A program made the position numbers and the translations under genes. A stretch of DNA of 64,000 nucleotides from a bacterium (lineage in GTDB: Bacteria; Desulfobacterota; Deferrisomatia; Deferrisomatales; Deferrisomataceae). How positions within the stretch are numbered: position 1 is the stretch's first letter; the number at the start of each line of letters is the position of its first letter. Below, piece after piece: positions 50,931 to 59,968 of this stretch. The notes below the pieces were generated by a model, which did not search any database, had not been told where the DNA came from, and worked only from the letters and a program-made list of their open reading frames with translations. Where the stretch lies: contig JALUTY010000007.1 in NCBI GenBank assembly GCA_027021615.1, positions 1-64,000 of the forward strand, written 5' to 3'.

Positions 50931-52736
50931 GTTGAATGCGTCGTTGAGCGCCCGCCGGAACGCAGCGCGGCGGACAGGCCAGGGGGCCTGGGCAAACGGC
51001 ACCGGCTCGCCCTCGCCCCGGGCCCGCACCCGGTACACCCAGAACCCGTTTTCCACCCGAATGGGTCCCACCAGGTCTCCCGGGGCCGCCCGTTCGAGCC
51101 GATCTCGGCCCGGCGTGCCCGGAAACAGATAACGGCGGCCGAGGGGGCCACCGAACCGTGCCGATCCCCCCTGGCTCACCTCCCGGGCCACCGCCCCGAA
51201 GGGCTCCCCCGCCCTCACCCGCTCCAGGGCCTGGCGCGCGGCCTTCTTCTGGGCCCGGACCCGGTCCGGGGGGTCGTCTGGGTTGACGTAGCGGAAGATG
51301 CCGTCCAGCTCGACCCAGGGGGGTACAGGAACGAGTCGTTTCTCTAATTGTTGCAGCTTAGATGGAATGACCTCCTGAGCTACAACTTGAAGTTCATCCC
51401 ACCGCCGATCCAACCCCTCCTGGGCGACCCCTCGTGGGAGCCTCCCCCCGGTCACCCGGTCCAGGAGTGCCCTCAGGATCCGCGCGCCCGGTGCCGAAGG
51501 CCGGGGGTCTGGGGCCGAAGGGGGAGGCCGGGCGGCCCTCCCCGCCTCCCCTGCCCTGCCCGACGTCAGGGCCCGAACCCACGGCCCCGGTCCCTCCGGC
51601 CGATCCAGGAGGGTCCCCCAGTCGAACAGACAGAACCGGTCCGCCCCGGCCGCCCGGGCCGCTGCGGCCTCCCGGCCGATCTCGTCGGGGTCCTTGATGT
51701 ACGCCCCCAGGCCGACCCACAGCTCGGCCCCCCAGGGGGCGGCCAGCGGCACGAGGCGGCGGACCTGGACCGCGACCCGCTCGACCGGGCCGAAGTAGGC
51801 CATGGGGTACAGGGCGTCCACCAGGCCCTCGGCGACCCAGGTCCGCCAGTCCTGCCCTTTGTCCCGGTACGCCGGACCCGGATCGGGCCACACGGCGGCG
51901 GACAGCTTGATCCTGCGGTCAGGGGTCGAGGCCGCGAGCACCCGCCGGACCCGCCGCACCAGGGCCGTGACCTCCCGGGCCCGGGCCTCGGCCCACAGCA
52001 GCCCCAGGGTGGTGAGCACCCGGTCCCCGGCCGGCATGGTCCCGGCGGCCCACCCGGCCAGATCGGGTCGGTCCCGGAGCTCGGGGGGCAGCAGCCGCGG
52101 GTCGAGCCCCCAGATCTCCCGAAACCGGCGGCCCAGGGGACCGGCCTGGCCGTACCCGGGGCCGGGGTAGCGGATGAAATCCAGGTGCACCTCGGACACG
52201 GGGTAGGCGTCCACCAGCTCCTCCACGATCCGAGCGAACCGGGCCCGGTACCCTTGGGAGGCGGGGTCGGCGTAGACACCCTCGATCCAGCCCAGGGCTC
52301 GGTCCAGCGGGGAGTAGGTGTCCACCCGGCGGCCCCGGTCGTCCGAGAGGATCCACTCGGGGTGGGCCCGCATCGGATGGGCCGGGTCCTGGGGCGGGTG
52401 GTCGGCCCCCCACAAGTAGAACACGTTCAGCCACGCGGCCAGGGCAACCCCCTCGCAGGACTCGAGGGCCAGTCTCAGGGGGTCGTAGCCGGGGGGCTGC
52501 CCGGCGAGGGGCTCGGCCCGGGGCGCGAGACGGCTGTGGTACCAGGCATCCCCCCTTCCCCGGACCTGAACCAGCACCCGATCGAGGCCCTGCTCCCGCG
52601 CGGCCCGGCACGCCCTGCGGACCTCGGAGGGATCGGCGAGCCGGTCCCGCACCACCCAGGCCGCCCTCTGGGGCGCCGGCGCCGCACAGGCCCCCATGAG
52701 CCAGAGGGCCGCCGCGGCAGCCCCGATCCGAATCAC
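50919..52736 (-). CDS. GHL10-like glycosidase/parvulin fusion lipoprotein
   Basis: 605 aa. Signal and lipobox (LWLMGAC). The first 370 residues resemble GHL10/YngK putative glycosyl hydrolases (LVQVRGRGDAWYHS, LAAWLNVFYLWG, VSEVHLDFIRYP with a likely acid, WVGLGAYIKD). After a proline-rich linker the C-terminal 120 residues look like a PpiC parvulin (EVSQGGSARFGGPLGRRYLFPGTPGRDRLERAAPGDLVGPIRVENGFWVYRV). The combination is unusual. GTG 52736 overlaps the mpl stop by 4 nt. Confidence 0.78.
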   Translation of the reverse strand: MIRIGAAAAALWLMGACAAPAPQRAAWVVRDRLADPSEVRRACRAAREQGLDRVLVQVRGRGDAWYHSRLAPRAEPLAGQPPGYDPLRLALESCEGVALAAWLNVFYLWGADHPPQDPAHPMRAHPEWILSDDRGRRVDTYSPLDRALGWIEGVYADPASQGYRARFARIVEELVDAYPVSEVHLDFIRYPGPGYGQAGPLGRRFREIWGLDPRLLPPELRDRPDLAGWAAGTMPAGDRVLTTLGLLWAEARAREVTALVRRVRRVLAASTPDRRIKLSAAVWPDPGPAYRDKGQDWRTWVAEGLVDALYPMAYFGPVERVAVQVRRLVPLAAPWGAELWVGLGAYIKDPDEIGREAAAARAAGADRFCLFDWGTLLDRPEGPGPWVRALTSGRAGEAGRAARPPPSAPDPRPSAPGARILRALLDRVTGGRLPRGVAQEGLDRRWDELQVVAQEVIPSKLQQLEKRLVPVPPWVELDGIFRYVNPDDPPDRVRAQKKAARQALERVRAGEPFGAVAREVSQGGSARFGGPLGRRYLFPGTPGRDRLERAAPGDLVGPIRVENGFWVYRVRARGEGEPVPFAQAPWPVRRAAFRRALNDAFNGGA

Positions 52737-54166
52737 GCCCGTTCCTCCAGCGCGGCCAGGAGGCGGTCGTGGATGTCCTCGAATCCTCCGTTGGAGAGGA
52801 CCACCACCACGTCGCCCGGCTCGGCCCGCTGTGCCACATGGGCCACGATGCCGGAGGCGTCGGAGAACCATCGGGCCTCCACCCCGCGGCGGCGCAGGTC
52901 GCGGGCGAGGCGCTCCACGTCGAGCCGTTCGTCCAGGGGCACCTTGTCGGTGTCGGGAACCGACCGCAGGCACACCCGGTCAGACGCGTGGAAGCAGCCC
53001 ACGAGCGCCTCCTGGAACACCCGGCGCCGCATGGTGTTGGAGCGTGGCTCCACCACCGCCCAGATCCGCCGGTCCGGGAACCGCTCCCGAAACCCCTCGA
53101 GGGTGGTTCGGATCGCCGTGGGATGATGGGCAAAGTCGTCGTACACGCTCACCCCCCGGGCCTCGCCCCGAAGCTCCGCCCGGCGTCGCACCCCGGGAAA
53201 CGTCGAGACGGCCCGGCAGATCACCTCGGGCGGGATGCCCGCGAGGGTCAGACTGACTACGACGGCCAGGAGGTTCCAGGGCTGGTGGGAGCCCACCAGC
53301 GAGTGTTCCAGCCGCATCGCCGCCCCCCCCGGCCCCTTCACCTCGACCGTGCCGGCCGGGCCGGGCCGGGCGGTCCAGTCCGCGGGGTTCCCGCGGGCCG
53401 AGTACGTGATCACCCGGCAGGGGGCACCGGCCGCCAAGGCCATGACCTCCGGATCGTCGGCGTTGGCCACCAGGGCCCCGGACCGGGGTACGATCCGCAC
53501 CCCCTGCTCAAAGGCCCGGCGGAGGTGATCCATGTCCGGGTAGATGTCGGCGTGGTCGTACTCCAGGTTGTTGAGCACGAGAACCCACGGCCGGTAGTGC
53601 ACGAACTTGGGCCGTTTGTCGAAGAAGGCCGTGTCGTACTCGTCCCCCTCCAGCACGAACCACTCCCCCTCCCCTACCCGGAACCCGCCCCCCAGGCCCT
53701 GGGGCACCCCGCCCACCAGCCACGACGGCCGTTGGCCCGCCTGCTCGAGCACCCAAGCGCACAGGGCCGAGGTGGTGGTCTTGCCGTGGGTGCCGGCCAC
53801 CACCAGGCACCGGCGGCCGGGCAGAAACGCCCATTCCACAAGCTCCGGCAGGGAGCACCGGGCCATCCCCCGGTCCAGCACGGCCTCCAGCTCGGGGTTC
53901 CCCCGGCTCACCGCGTTGCCCACCACCACCCAGTCCGGGACCGGGTTCAGGTTGGTCGGATCAAACCGATCGGCCACGGGAACCCCCGCCCGGGCCAGCA
54001 CCGTGGACATGGGGGGGTACACGCCCTGGTCCGACCCAGAGACCTCGGCCCCTAAACGGTGGAGCTCCACGGCCACCGAGGCCATGGCGGTGCCGCAGAT
54101 CCCAAGGAAATAAAAACGCTTTCCCTTGAAAGCCCCCGGAAAAACGTGTTTTATCTGGTTGAACAC
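52733..54166 (-). CDS. mpl: Murein peptide ligase Mpl
   Basis: 477 aa Mur-ligase-family enzyme that attaches the recycled tripeptide L-Ala-gamma-D-Glu-meso-DAP to UDP-MurNAc. FLGICGTAMASVA (UDP binding), GTHGKTTTS (ATP loop, 125-133), EGDEYDTAFFDKRPKF and NLEYDHADIY (family-specific), then YDDFAHHPTAI. GTG 54166 begins the family sequence. Coupled to the GHL10-parvulin gene. Confidence 0.93.
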   Translation of the reverse strand: MFNQIKHVFPGAFKGKRFYFLGICGTAMASVAVELHRLGAEVSGSDQGVYPPMSTVLARAGVPVADRFDPTNLNPVPDWVVVGNAVSRGNPELEAVLDRGMARCSLPELVEWAFLPGRRCLVVAGTHGKTTTSALCAWVLEQAGQRPSWLVGGVPQGLGGGFRVGEGEWFVLEGDEYDTAFFDKRPKFVHYRPWVLVLNNLEYDHADIYPDMDHLRRAFEQGVRIVPRSGALVANADDPEVMALAAGAPCRVITYSARGNPADWTARPGPAGTVEVKGPGGAAMRLEHSLVGSHQPWNLLAVVVSLTLAGIPPEVICRAVSTFPGVRRRAELRGEARGVSVYDDFAHHPTAIRTTLEGFRERFPDRRIWAVVEPRSNTMRRRVFQEALVGCFHASDRVCLRSVPDTDKVPLDERLDVERLARDLRRRGVEARWFSDASGIVAHVAQRAEPGDVVVVLSNGGFEDIHDRLLAALEERA

Positions 54167-54230
54167 GCTCGCCCTCTTTTGTTACACTTCGACCCGCGTT
54201 TGATTCCTGCTCGATTTGGGGAGGGAGACC

Positions 54231-54419
54231 ATGAATCGAGACCAAGCGGTCCCCTACATCCTCGCCGACTCGTTCCTCAAGTGGTGGCGGGAGATGGGCT
54301 CGCCCGAGATCGGCCCGGCGTTCCAGTACTGGGCAGACCGGGAGAACCTGAAGCCCCGTCGGCGCCACGCGGTACGCCGGCGGGTCGAGGAGCTCCGGGC
54401 CAGCCGGCGGGCCGCGTAG
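54231..54419 (+). CDS. Small protein of unknown function
   Basis: 62 aa from ATG 54231, behind GGAGGGAGACC. Helical, aromatic-rich first half (YILADSFLKWWREMGSPEIGPAFQYWADRENL) and a basic tail (RRRHAVRRRVEEL). Divergent from mpl and convergent with namZ. The good ribosome site supports it. Confidence 0.6.
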   Translation: MNRDQAVPYILADSFLKWWREMGSPEIGPAFQYWADRENLKPRRRHAVRRRVEELRASRRAA

Positions 54420-54467
54420 GGGGGCAGCCCGGGGGCCGGAGGGCAACTCCCGAGCCCGGCATCGGGC

Positions 54468-55637
54468 TCACCCGTACAAGCGAAACGGGCGGGTCTGCTC
54501 CCACCAACCTTTGAGATCGGCCGACCAGGATCGCTCCAGGTCCCGGGGGTTCGCCCCTTCCTCCACGGCCCGGCGCAGGGCCTCGTCGCCCAGCAGGAGG
54601 TGGATGGGAAGCCGTTCGGTCTCGTACTCGTAGGGGGGCGGGCGCCAACCAAACCCCTTCTCCGCCGCCCCTTTCCACAGGGCCGTCAGCAGGGCCAGGC
54701 CGGTGCGGTACGGACGGAACGCCTGGGGGTCGGTCACGTGGAGGTGGACCCCACCGCAGGGCCGCCCCCCCCACTTCTGAAAGGTGGGTTTGAACCCCAC
54801 CGGCCGGAACACCACCCCCGGCAGGTCGTACCGGTCCAGGGCCCGCGCCAGATCGTCGCCGCGGAGCCACGGCCCCCCCACGATCTCGAACGGCCGGGTG
54901 GTACCTCGGCCTTCCGATGCGTTGGTGCCCTCGAGGAGCACCGTTCCGGGGTACACCAGAGCCGTGTCGAACGCGGGCATGTTGGGCGACGGCATGACCC
55001 AGGGCCGGCCGGTTGCCGGCCACAGGCCGCCGTCCCACCCTTCCAGCTCCACCACCTCCAGGTCGCAGGCGATCCCCCCGGGCCGGCACATCCACCGGGC
55101 CAGCTCGCCCAGGGTGAGGCCGTGGCGCATGGGAATCGGCTCCATTCCCACGAACGAGCGCCATGGGGGCCGGAGCAGGTTTCCCTCGACGGCCCGGCCC
55201 AGGGGGTTGGGCCGGTCGAGCACGACCACCCTGACCCCGGCCCGGCCGCAGACCTCCAGCGTCAGCCGAAGGGTCCAGGCGAACGTGTACACCCGGCACC
55301 CCACGTCCCACAGATCCACCAGGAGCACGTCCAGCCCTTCCAGCCACGCGGGGTCCGGGGCCCGCCGGTCGGCGTATAGGGACCACACCGGAATGCCCAG
55401 CGTCGGGTCCACGCCGTGGGGGGTCTCGACCATGTTGTCCTGGACGTCGGCCCTCACGCCGTGCTGGGGGCCAAACAGGGCCTCGAGCCGGACCCCGGGG
55501 GTGCCGGCCACCCGGTCCCGGGCCCACCGGAACTCCCGGTCCACGCTGGCGGCGTTCAGAAGAAGCCCCACCCGCTGCCCGGGACGGACCCACGGGCGGG
55601 GGTCCCGGCAGAACCGCTCCAGACCCACGGTGACCAT
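54468..55637 (-). CDS. namZ: Exo-beta-N-acetylmuramidase NamZ-like (DUF1343)
   Basis: 389 aa of the former DUF1343 family, now GH171. Landmarks: RVGLLLNAASVD, LFGPQHGVRAD, DNMVETPHGVD, WSLYADRRAPD, LLVDLWDVGCRVYTF, LDRPNPLGR, TLGELARW and PNMPAFDTALVYPGT with EGTNASEGRGT. NamZ releases MurNAc from the ends of peptidoglycan fragments. No signal peptide, so a cytoplasmic recycling role is likely. ATG 55637 follows GGGGAGCTG. The antiporter stop overlaps its start. Confidence 0.88.
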   Translation of the reverse strand: MVTVGLERFCRDPRPWVRPGQRVGLLLNAASVDREFRWARDRVAGTPGVRLEALFGPQHGVRADVQDNMVETPHGVDPTLGIPVWSLYADRRAPDPAWLEGLDVLLVDLWDVGCRVYTFAWTLRLTLEVCGRAGVRVVVLDRPNPLGRAVEGNLLRPPWRSFVGMEPIPMRHGLTLGELARWMCRPGGIACDLEVVELEGWDGGLWPATGRPWVMPSPNMPAFDTALVYPGTVLLEGTNASEGRGTTRPFEIVGGPWLRGDDLARALDRYDLPGVVFRPVGFKPTFQKWGGRPCGGVHLHVTDPQAFRPYRTGLALLTALWKGAAEKGFGWRPPPYEYETERLPIHLLLGDEALRRAVEEGANPRDLERSWSADLKGWWEQTRPFRLYG

Positions 55638-56998
55638 CAGCTCCCCTTTCCCGACTCGCCCGCCCGATCGAGGGCCGCCTTGAACCCGATCGGGCCCACC
55701 AGCTCGTTCAGCGTGATGCAGGCCACGAGGAACACGGCCACACCGGGCCCCCAACCGGGGAACCGGCGGGCCAGCTCGCTGGCCAGCCCCAGGCTGACCC
55801 CGGCCTGGGTGAAGAACGCCATGCCGCTGTAGCGGCGAAGCGCCCTGCCCTGCCCTGCCATTGAGGATCCGATCCACCCGGCGACCATCAGAAGCGCCAT
55901 CCGGGCCGCCACGAACACCAGGGCCAGGTGCCACACCGAGCCGAGCACCGGCAGGTTCAGGTGGACCCCGGCGGTGGAGAAGAACACGATGAAGATCGGA
56001 AGCGCCACCGCGCGCAGCCCCTCGGCCAGTGCCTCGCCCTCCCGGGTGAAGTTCTGGACCGTGAACCCAGCTGCGGTGGCGATCAGCAGGGGTTCCAGGT
56101 GAACCGCGGTGCCGTACTCGGCCTCGAACCACTGCGCCAGCCAGCGGGAGAACTCCGATACCAGGAGCCCTGTCATCATCAGCACCACCGGCAGGTAACC
56201 CCGGAGCCTACGGATGTACAGGGCCAGGGCTCCGCCCAGAATGAACCCGACCGCCACGGACGCGACCAGCTGGCCGGCCACCGCGGCCAGGAACGCGGCG
56301 TCCATACCAGCCCCGGTAAGGACCGACCCTCCCACCGAAGCCACCAATGCAAAGAGGAGGATCACCAGGCTGTCCATCAGAACCGTGACCCCGAACACCG
56401 TGTCGGTGAACGGGCCCGCGGCCCGACAGTCCCGGATGATCGCGATGGCCGAGGTGGGGGATCGGGCGATACCGACCACCCCGATCAGGGCTCCTACCAC
56501 CCAGATCCCAGGACCGGCCAGGTCCAACTGGAACGGCAGCCACGGCCGGGCCAGAAACGTGAGCCCGGCCAGGCCGGGAACGACCAGCAGCATCATGCCG
56601 GCCGCGATGCCAGCGATGCCCCGGAACCGGGCCCGCAGGGTGGACAGGCGCAGCTCCCCCCCGGCGGTCAGAGCGATGAAGGTCAGCGCCAGGTCGTCGA
56701 TGGCCTTCATGCGGTGGGCCCAGCTGGAGTCGATCAGCCCCAACACATGAGGGCCGCTCACAACCCCGGCCACGATGTAGCCGCTGATGCGAGGCAGGCG
56801 CAACCGGGCAAACACCTCCCCCAGCAGGTAGGCCTCCAGGAGAAGGAACCCGTAGTTGGCGGACAGGAGGGCGGGCTCGAAGCGGCCCTCCCCCAGCGGA
56901 ATCCGGTCCAACAGGGCCATGATCCCGGCGAGGCCGGCGGCAAACGCCAGCCGCAGCCACAGGCCGGACCATCCACGGGCAGCAGCGGTCTCGGCCAC
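55637..56998 (-). CDS. Cation/proton antiporter (KefB/CPA2-like), copy 1
   Basis: 453 aa with about 12 membrane helices (RISGYIVAGVVSGPHVLGL, IDDLALTFIALTAGGEL, VGALIGVVGIARSPTSAIAIIRD, and others), the CPA2 pattern. It exchanges Na+ or K+ for protons. No C-terminal NAD domain. GTG 56998 starts 3 nt after the previous stop; it overlaps namZ by 1 nt (TGATG). Confidence 0.88.
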   Translation of the reverse strand: MAETAAARGWSGLWLRLAFAAGLAGIMALLDRIPLGEGRFEPALLSANYGFLLLEAYLLGEVFARLRLPRISGYIVAGVVSGPHVLGLIDSSWAHRMKAIDDLALTFIALTAGGELRLSTLRARFRGIAGIAAGMMLLVVPGLAGLTFLARPWLPFQLDLAGPGIWVVGALIGVVGIARSPTSAIAIIRDCRAAGPFTDTVFGVTVLMDSLVILLFALVASVGGSVLTGAGMDAAFLAAVAGQLVASVAVGFILGGALALYIRRLRGYLPVVLMMTGLLVSEFSRWLAQWFEAEYGTAVHLEPLLIATAAGFTVQNFTREGEALAEGLRAVALPIFIVFFSTAGVHLNLPVLGSVWHLALVFVAARMALLMVAGWIGSSMAGQGRALRRYSGMAFFTQAGVSLGLASELARRFPGWGPGVAVFLVACITLNELVGPIGFKAALDRAGESGKGS

Positions 56999-57001
56999 GG
57001 C

Positions 57002-58153
57002 TCAAACCTTCCGGTACGCCCAGCCGTAGTAGGCGGAGCTGACCAGGTCGTTGACGATCACCCCTGTGAGCACGGCCGCGGCACCGTCGCCGACCCCATG
57101 GGAGGGGAACAGCAGCATCAGGTTGACCATGAGCGCCACGCTCATCTCGCTCTGGGCGAGCACGCCCCACCCCACGGACCGCACCCCTCCGCTGGGGTTC
57201 AGAACCCAGCCGGCGGCGGCGCCTCCCGCGATCTTGCCGCCAAATCGGGCCGCCACGTACACCGCGGTGATCAGCCACGCCCCGCCACCCAGCAGCCCCC
57301 ACCAGGCCCCGGCCACCAGGAGCATCAGAAAGTAGATGGGCTTCTCGATCCGCAGCAGGCGGTCCTGGGCAGCCCGAGCCTGGGGGTGCACGTTGGCAAC
57401 GATGCATCCCGCCACCGCGTTGACCAGTACCGGCGACAACCCGGCGTAGGCCGACAGCCCCCCGGTGAACAGCACCGTGCCCGCCAGCACCGGGAGTTCG
57501 GCCTCCCGCGTGCGGGCCACCCCCATGGCCCCCAGCAGAATCACGGAGGACGCCAGGGCGAACCCCAGGGTTTGGGCCAGCCGGATCCACCCGCCAGGCA
57601 CAAACCAGCACAGGGCCACCCCGAACAGCACCACCCCCCACAGGTCGTCGAAGGCCGAGCAGAACCGCAGGAATCGGAACGTGGGGTTCCGGCCCAGGGA
57701 GGTGTGGCGGTCCACCAGGAACAGGAACGTTGTCGATGTTCCCAGGCCAGAGGCGGCCAGGGCCACGGCCAGGGGAACCGGCACGTCACCCCCGCGGGCC
57801 AGCACCCACCCCAAGGCCCCGAACAGCGCCGCGAGCACCACTGCGTTGAGGGCCGCACTGGCCGCAAACATTCGGCCCGGCAGCCGGCGTAGACCGGTCG
57901 CCTCGAACTGAAGCCCGAACACGAACCCCAGGTACCCCAGGCCCAGGCCCACGAACGGTTCGAGCCCCTGCAACGTGGCCCGGTCGAGCACCCCGGTGAT
58001 CCGGGGGCTCAGCAACAGACCCAACACCAGGAACTCCGCTCCGGTCAGGTAGAAGAACCGGCCAAACCGCCCGGCCCGAACCCTGCCGAGCCAGCGCTGG
58101 GAGACCGTCAGGCCCAGGGCCAGGAACACGGCGACGCCCACCAGCTCCCGCAA
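57002..58153 (-). CDS. Cation/proton antiporter-like protein, copy 2
   Basis: 383 aa of about 11-12 membrane helices (FFYLTGAEFLVLGLLLSP, VGLGLGYLGFVFGLQFEA, GLGTSTTFLFLV, LPVLAGTVLFTGGLSAYAGLSPVLVNAVAGCIVANVHP). It appears to be a second CPA2-like antiporter, quite different from copy 1; the pair may form a heteromeric transporter. TTG 58153 is preferred because GGGGGAGACTAGGG precedes it; ATG 58177 is an alternative that overlaps the upstream gene by 20 nt. Confidence 0.78.
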   Translation of the reverse strand: MRELVGVAVFLALGLTVSQRWLGRVRAGRFGRFFYLTGAEFLVLGLLLSPRITGVLDRATLQGLEPFVGLGLGYLGFVFGLQFEATGLRRLPGRMFAASAALNAVVLAALFGALGWVLARGGDVPVPLAVALAASGLGTSTTFLFLVDRHTSLGRNPTFRFLRFCSAFDDLWGVVLFGVALCWFVPGGWIRLAQTLGFALASSVILLGAMGVARTREAELPVLAGTVLFTGGLSAYAGLSPVLVNAVAGCIVANVHPQARAAQDRLLRIEKPIYFLMLLVAGAWWGLLGGGAWLITAVYVAARFGGKIAGGAAAGWVLNPSGGVRSVGWGVLAQSEMSVALMVNLMLLFPSHGVGDGAAAVLTGVIVNDLVSSAYYGWAYRKV

Positions 58154-58157
58154 CGCC

Positions 58158-58547
58158 CTAGTCTCCCCCGAGCACATGGCGCTCGAGCACGAACGCCGTC
58201 AGGGTCCCTTCGAGCACCCGTCGGTCGCCCGCCTCGACCTCCACCCTGACCTTCCTCCTTTTGCCGTTGGCCTCCAGCACCCGGGCGTGGGCCTCCATGA
58301 CCTCGCCCACCCGTACGGGCGCGGTGAACCGCACCTCGGCCGCCCCCAGGACCACGTTCGGATGGTTCACCGCCATCATGACCGCATAGTCGGCCAGGCC
58401 GAAAGTGAACCCTCCGTGGACGAGGCCCCGGTCGTCCGCGGCCATCTCGGGGCGGGTCGCGAGCCGGGCCCGACACTCCCCTTCCGCCAGCTCCACCACC
58501 TCGCCCACCCAATCGGGGTGGATCGCCAGGTGCGTCCTGGGTTCCAT
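58158..58547 (-). CDS. Hotdog-fold thioesterase (PaaI-like)
   Basis: 129 aa. The HGGFTFGLADYAVMMAVN segment is the hotdog helix with the G-D/N active-site environment, and VVLGAAEVRFTAPVRVGEVMEAHARV follows. Probably cleaves an acyl-CoA or aryl-CoA. ATG 58547 follows AGGAGGTGAAG. It is first in the operon with the two antiporters and namZ. Confidence 0.85.
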   Translation of the reverse strand: MEPRTHLAIHPDWVGEVVELAEGECRARLATRPEMAADDRGLVHGGFTFGLADYAVMMAVNHPNVVLGAAEVRFTAPVRVGEVMEAHARVLEANGKRRKVRVEVEAGDRRVLEGTLTAFVLERHVLGGD

Positions 58548-58561
58548 CGCTTCACCTCCTG

Positions 58562-58740
58562 TTCCGCTGGGAAGCTGGGAGGCCAGGAAGCTAGGAGGCT
58601 TGAAAACCTCCTTGAGATCCGAGCGTTCCCAGCAAAAACCCCACCTTCCGCGCCACAGCATCACCGCCGGCAATTGCCCCGGCCGCCACCAGTTACGTAC
58701 AGTCCGAGGCCATGGGGCCTGGTGGAGACTCGGAGCGGAC
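58562..58740. repeat. Palindromic repeat family, partial copy D
   Basis: Left block ttccgctgggaagctggg...gaggcttgaaaacctcc (58562-58611) matches that of copy A. The CATGGGGCCTGGTGGAG word (58711-58727) matches its left core arm, about 100 nt further on as in copy A. The right core arm is missing. The 295-nt gap holds no gene; it also includes the promoters of the divergent operons. Confidence 0.6.
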
Positions 58741-58842
58741 CGGCCCGAGTATACCCTGGAATCGCCTCCGGCGCCCTGCTATAGTCCGCCCCGCCCGGGA
58801 AGGAGCCGAGCCCGGGAGCCTTGTCTCGCTCAAGAGGTTGGG

Positions 58843-59958
58843 ATGCCCGACGTCCGCTTGTTGTACCGTTTGGTCGAGCGCCGTGCCTTCCAGGAGGACT
58901 GGGCCGGGGTGCTCGCCCTGGTCGACCGGATCTGGGAGATCCAGGGGACCTCCCCGGAGCCGGAGGATCGGTTCTTCCTCGGGTTCCACCGTGGGTTGGC
59001 CCTGGTGGAGACGGGGGCCCCGGCCGAGGCGGTGCCCCTGCTGGTCGAGGTGGTCGAGATCGACCCGGACCACGTGGCCGCCCGGCTCCTCCTGGCCGAC
59101 GCCCTCCTGAGGGACTCCCGTTGGGACGAGGCCCGCGCCCAGCTGGAGGCGGCCTTGGACCGGGCGCCGGACCACCCGGGCTGCTTGTGCGCGTTGGGCT
59201 GGGTTCTGTACCAGCGAGGAGAACGCACCCGGGGCCGTCAGCTGTTGGAGCGGGCCACGGAACTCCACCCCCACTACCCCCCGGGTCACGTGGATCTCGG
59301 GCTGATCCTGGCCGGCGAGGCCCGCTGGGAGGAGGCCGAGTTTCACCTGGAGGCCGCCATGGCCCTGGCCCCGGACGACGCGGACGTGGCCGAGGCCCTC
59401 CGGGTGGTCCGGGAGGGCCGGGCCGGCGAGGCCGTAGAGCGCCAGCAGGTGCGGGCCCTCCTCCCGGAGATCCGGGCCCAAAGGCGGGGCTTGTCCCCGC
59501 AGGAGAGGCGAGTGCTGCGGCGGCTGCGCGCCTGGCTCCGGGGCCAAGGAGCGAGCCACCTGGAGGTTCTCCTGGTGGAGGGGGTGTGGGCCGAGGTGGC
59601 CGCGGCCGGCACCCGGCCCCGCCGGTTGGACGACGGATGGGCCGCGGGGCTCGCCTGGGCCTGCCACCGGATGCTGGGGCACTCGGTCCGCCGCCGCGAG
59701 GTGGCCCGGCACTGGGGCGTATCGGTGGACACCTTGGCCCGCCGATACAGGGTGATCCGCCGGCTCCTCGACGCGGCCGACACGTGGCCCCCGGAGGACG
59801 AACTCCCCCCGCCCTCCCCGACCGCCTCAGCGGTTCCGGCCGCCCTGATCCCGGTGGACTTCCAGAGCCGTCGCCGGCTGCCCGCCACCACGCCGTGCCC
59901 GTGCGGCAGCGGCCTTCCCGTGGAGATCTGCCGGCACACCGAGCCCGCCAAGGTGTAG
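58843..59958 (+). CDS. TPR protein with C-terminal SEC-C motif
   Basis: 371 aa. Tetratricopeptide repeats occupy about 30-200 (AAEAVPLLVEVVEIDPDHVAARLLLADALLRDSRWDEARAQLEAAL...). A helical domain follows (about 205-310) with WACHRMLGHSVRRREVARHWGVSVDTLARRYRVI, which looks like a helix-turn-helix. The C-terminus ends CPCGSGLPVEICRH, a SEC-C-type zinc motif. ATG 58843 follows AAGAGGTTGGG. A zinc- and protein-binding adaptor, perhaps regulatory. Confidence 0.72.
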   Translation: MPDVRLLYRLVERRAFQEDWAGVLALVDRIWEIQGTSPEPEDRFFLGFHRGLALVETGAPAEAVPLLVEVVEIDPDHVAARLLLADALLRDSRWDEARAQLEAALDRAPDHPGCLCALGWVLYQRGERTRGRQLLERATELHPHYPPGHVDLGLILAGEARWEEAEFHLEAAMALAPDDADVAEALRVVREGRAGEAVERQQVRALLPEIRAQRRGLSPQERRVLRRLRAWLRGQGASHLEVLLVEGVWAEVAAAGTRPRRLDDGWAAGLAWACHRMLGHSVRRREVARHWGVSVDTLARRYRVIRRLLDAADTWPPEDELPPPSPTASAVPAALIPVDFQSRRRLPATTPCPCGSGLPVEICRHTEPAKV

Positions 59959-59968
59959 CCCGGATCAT

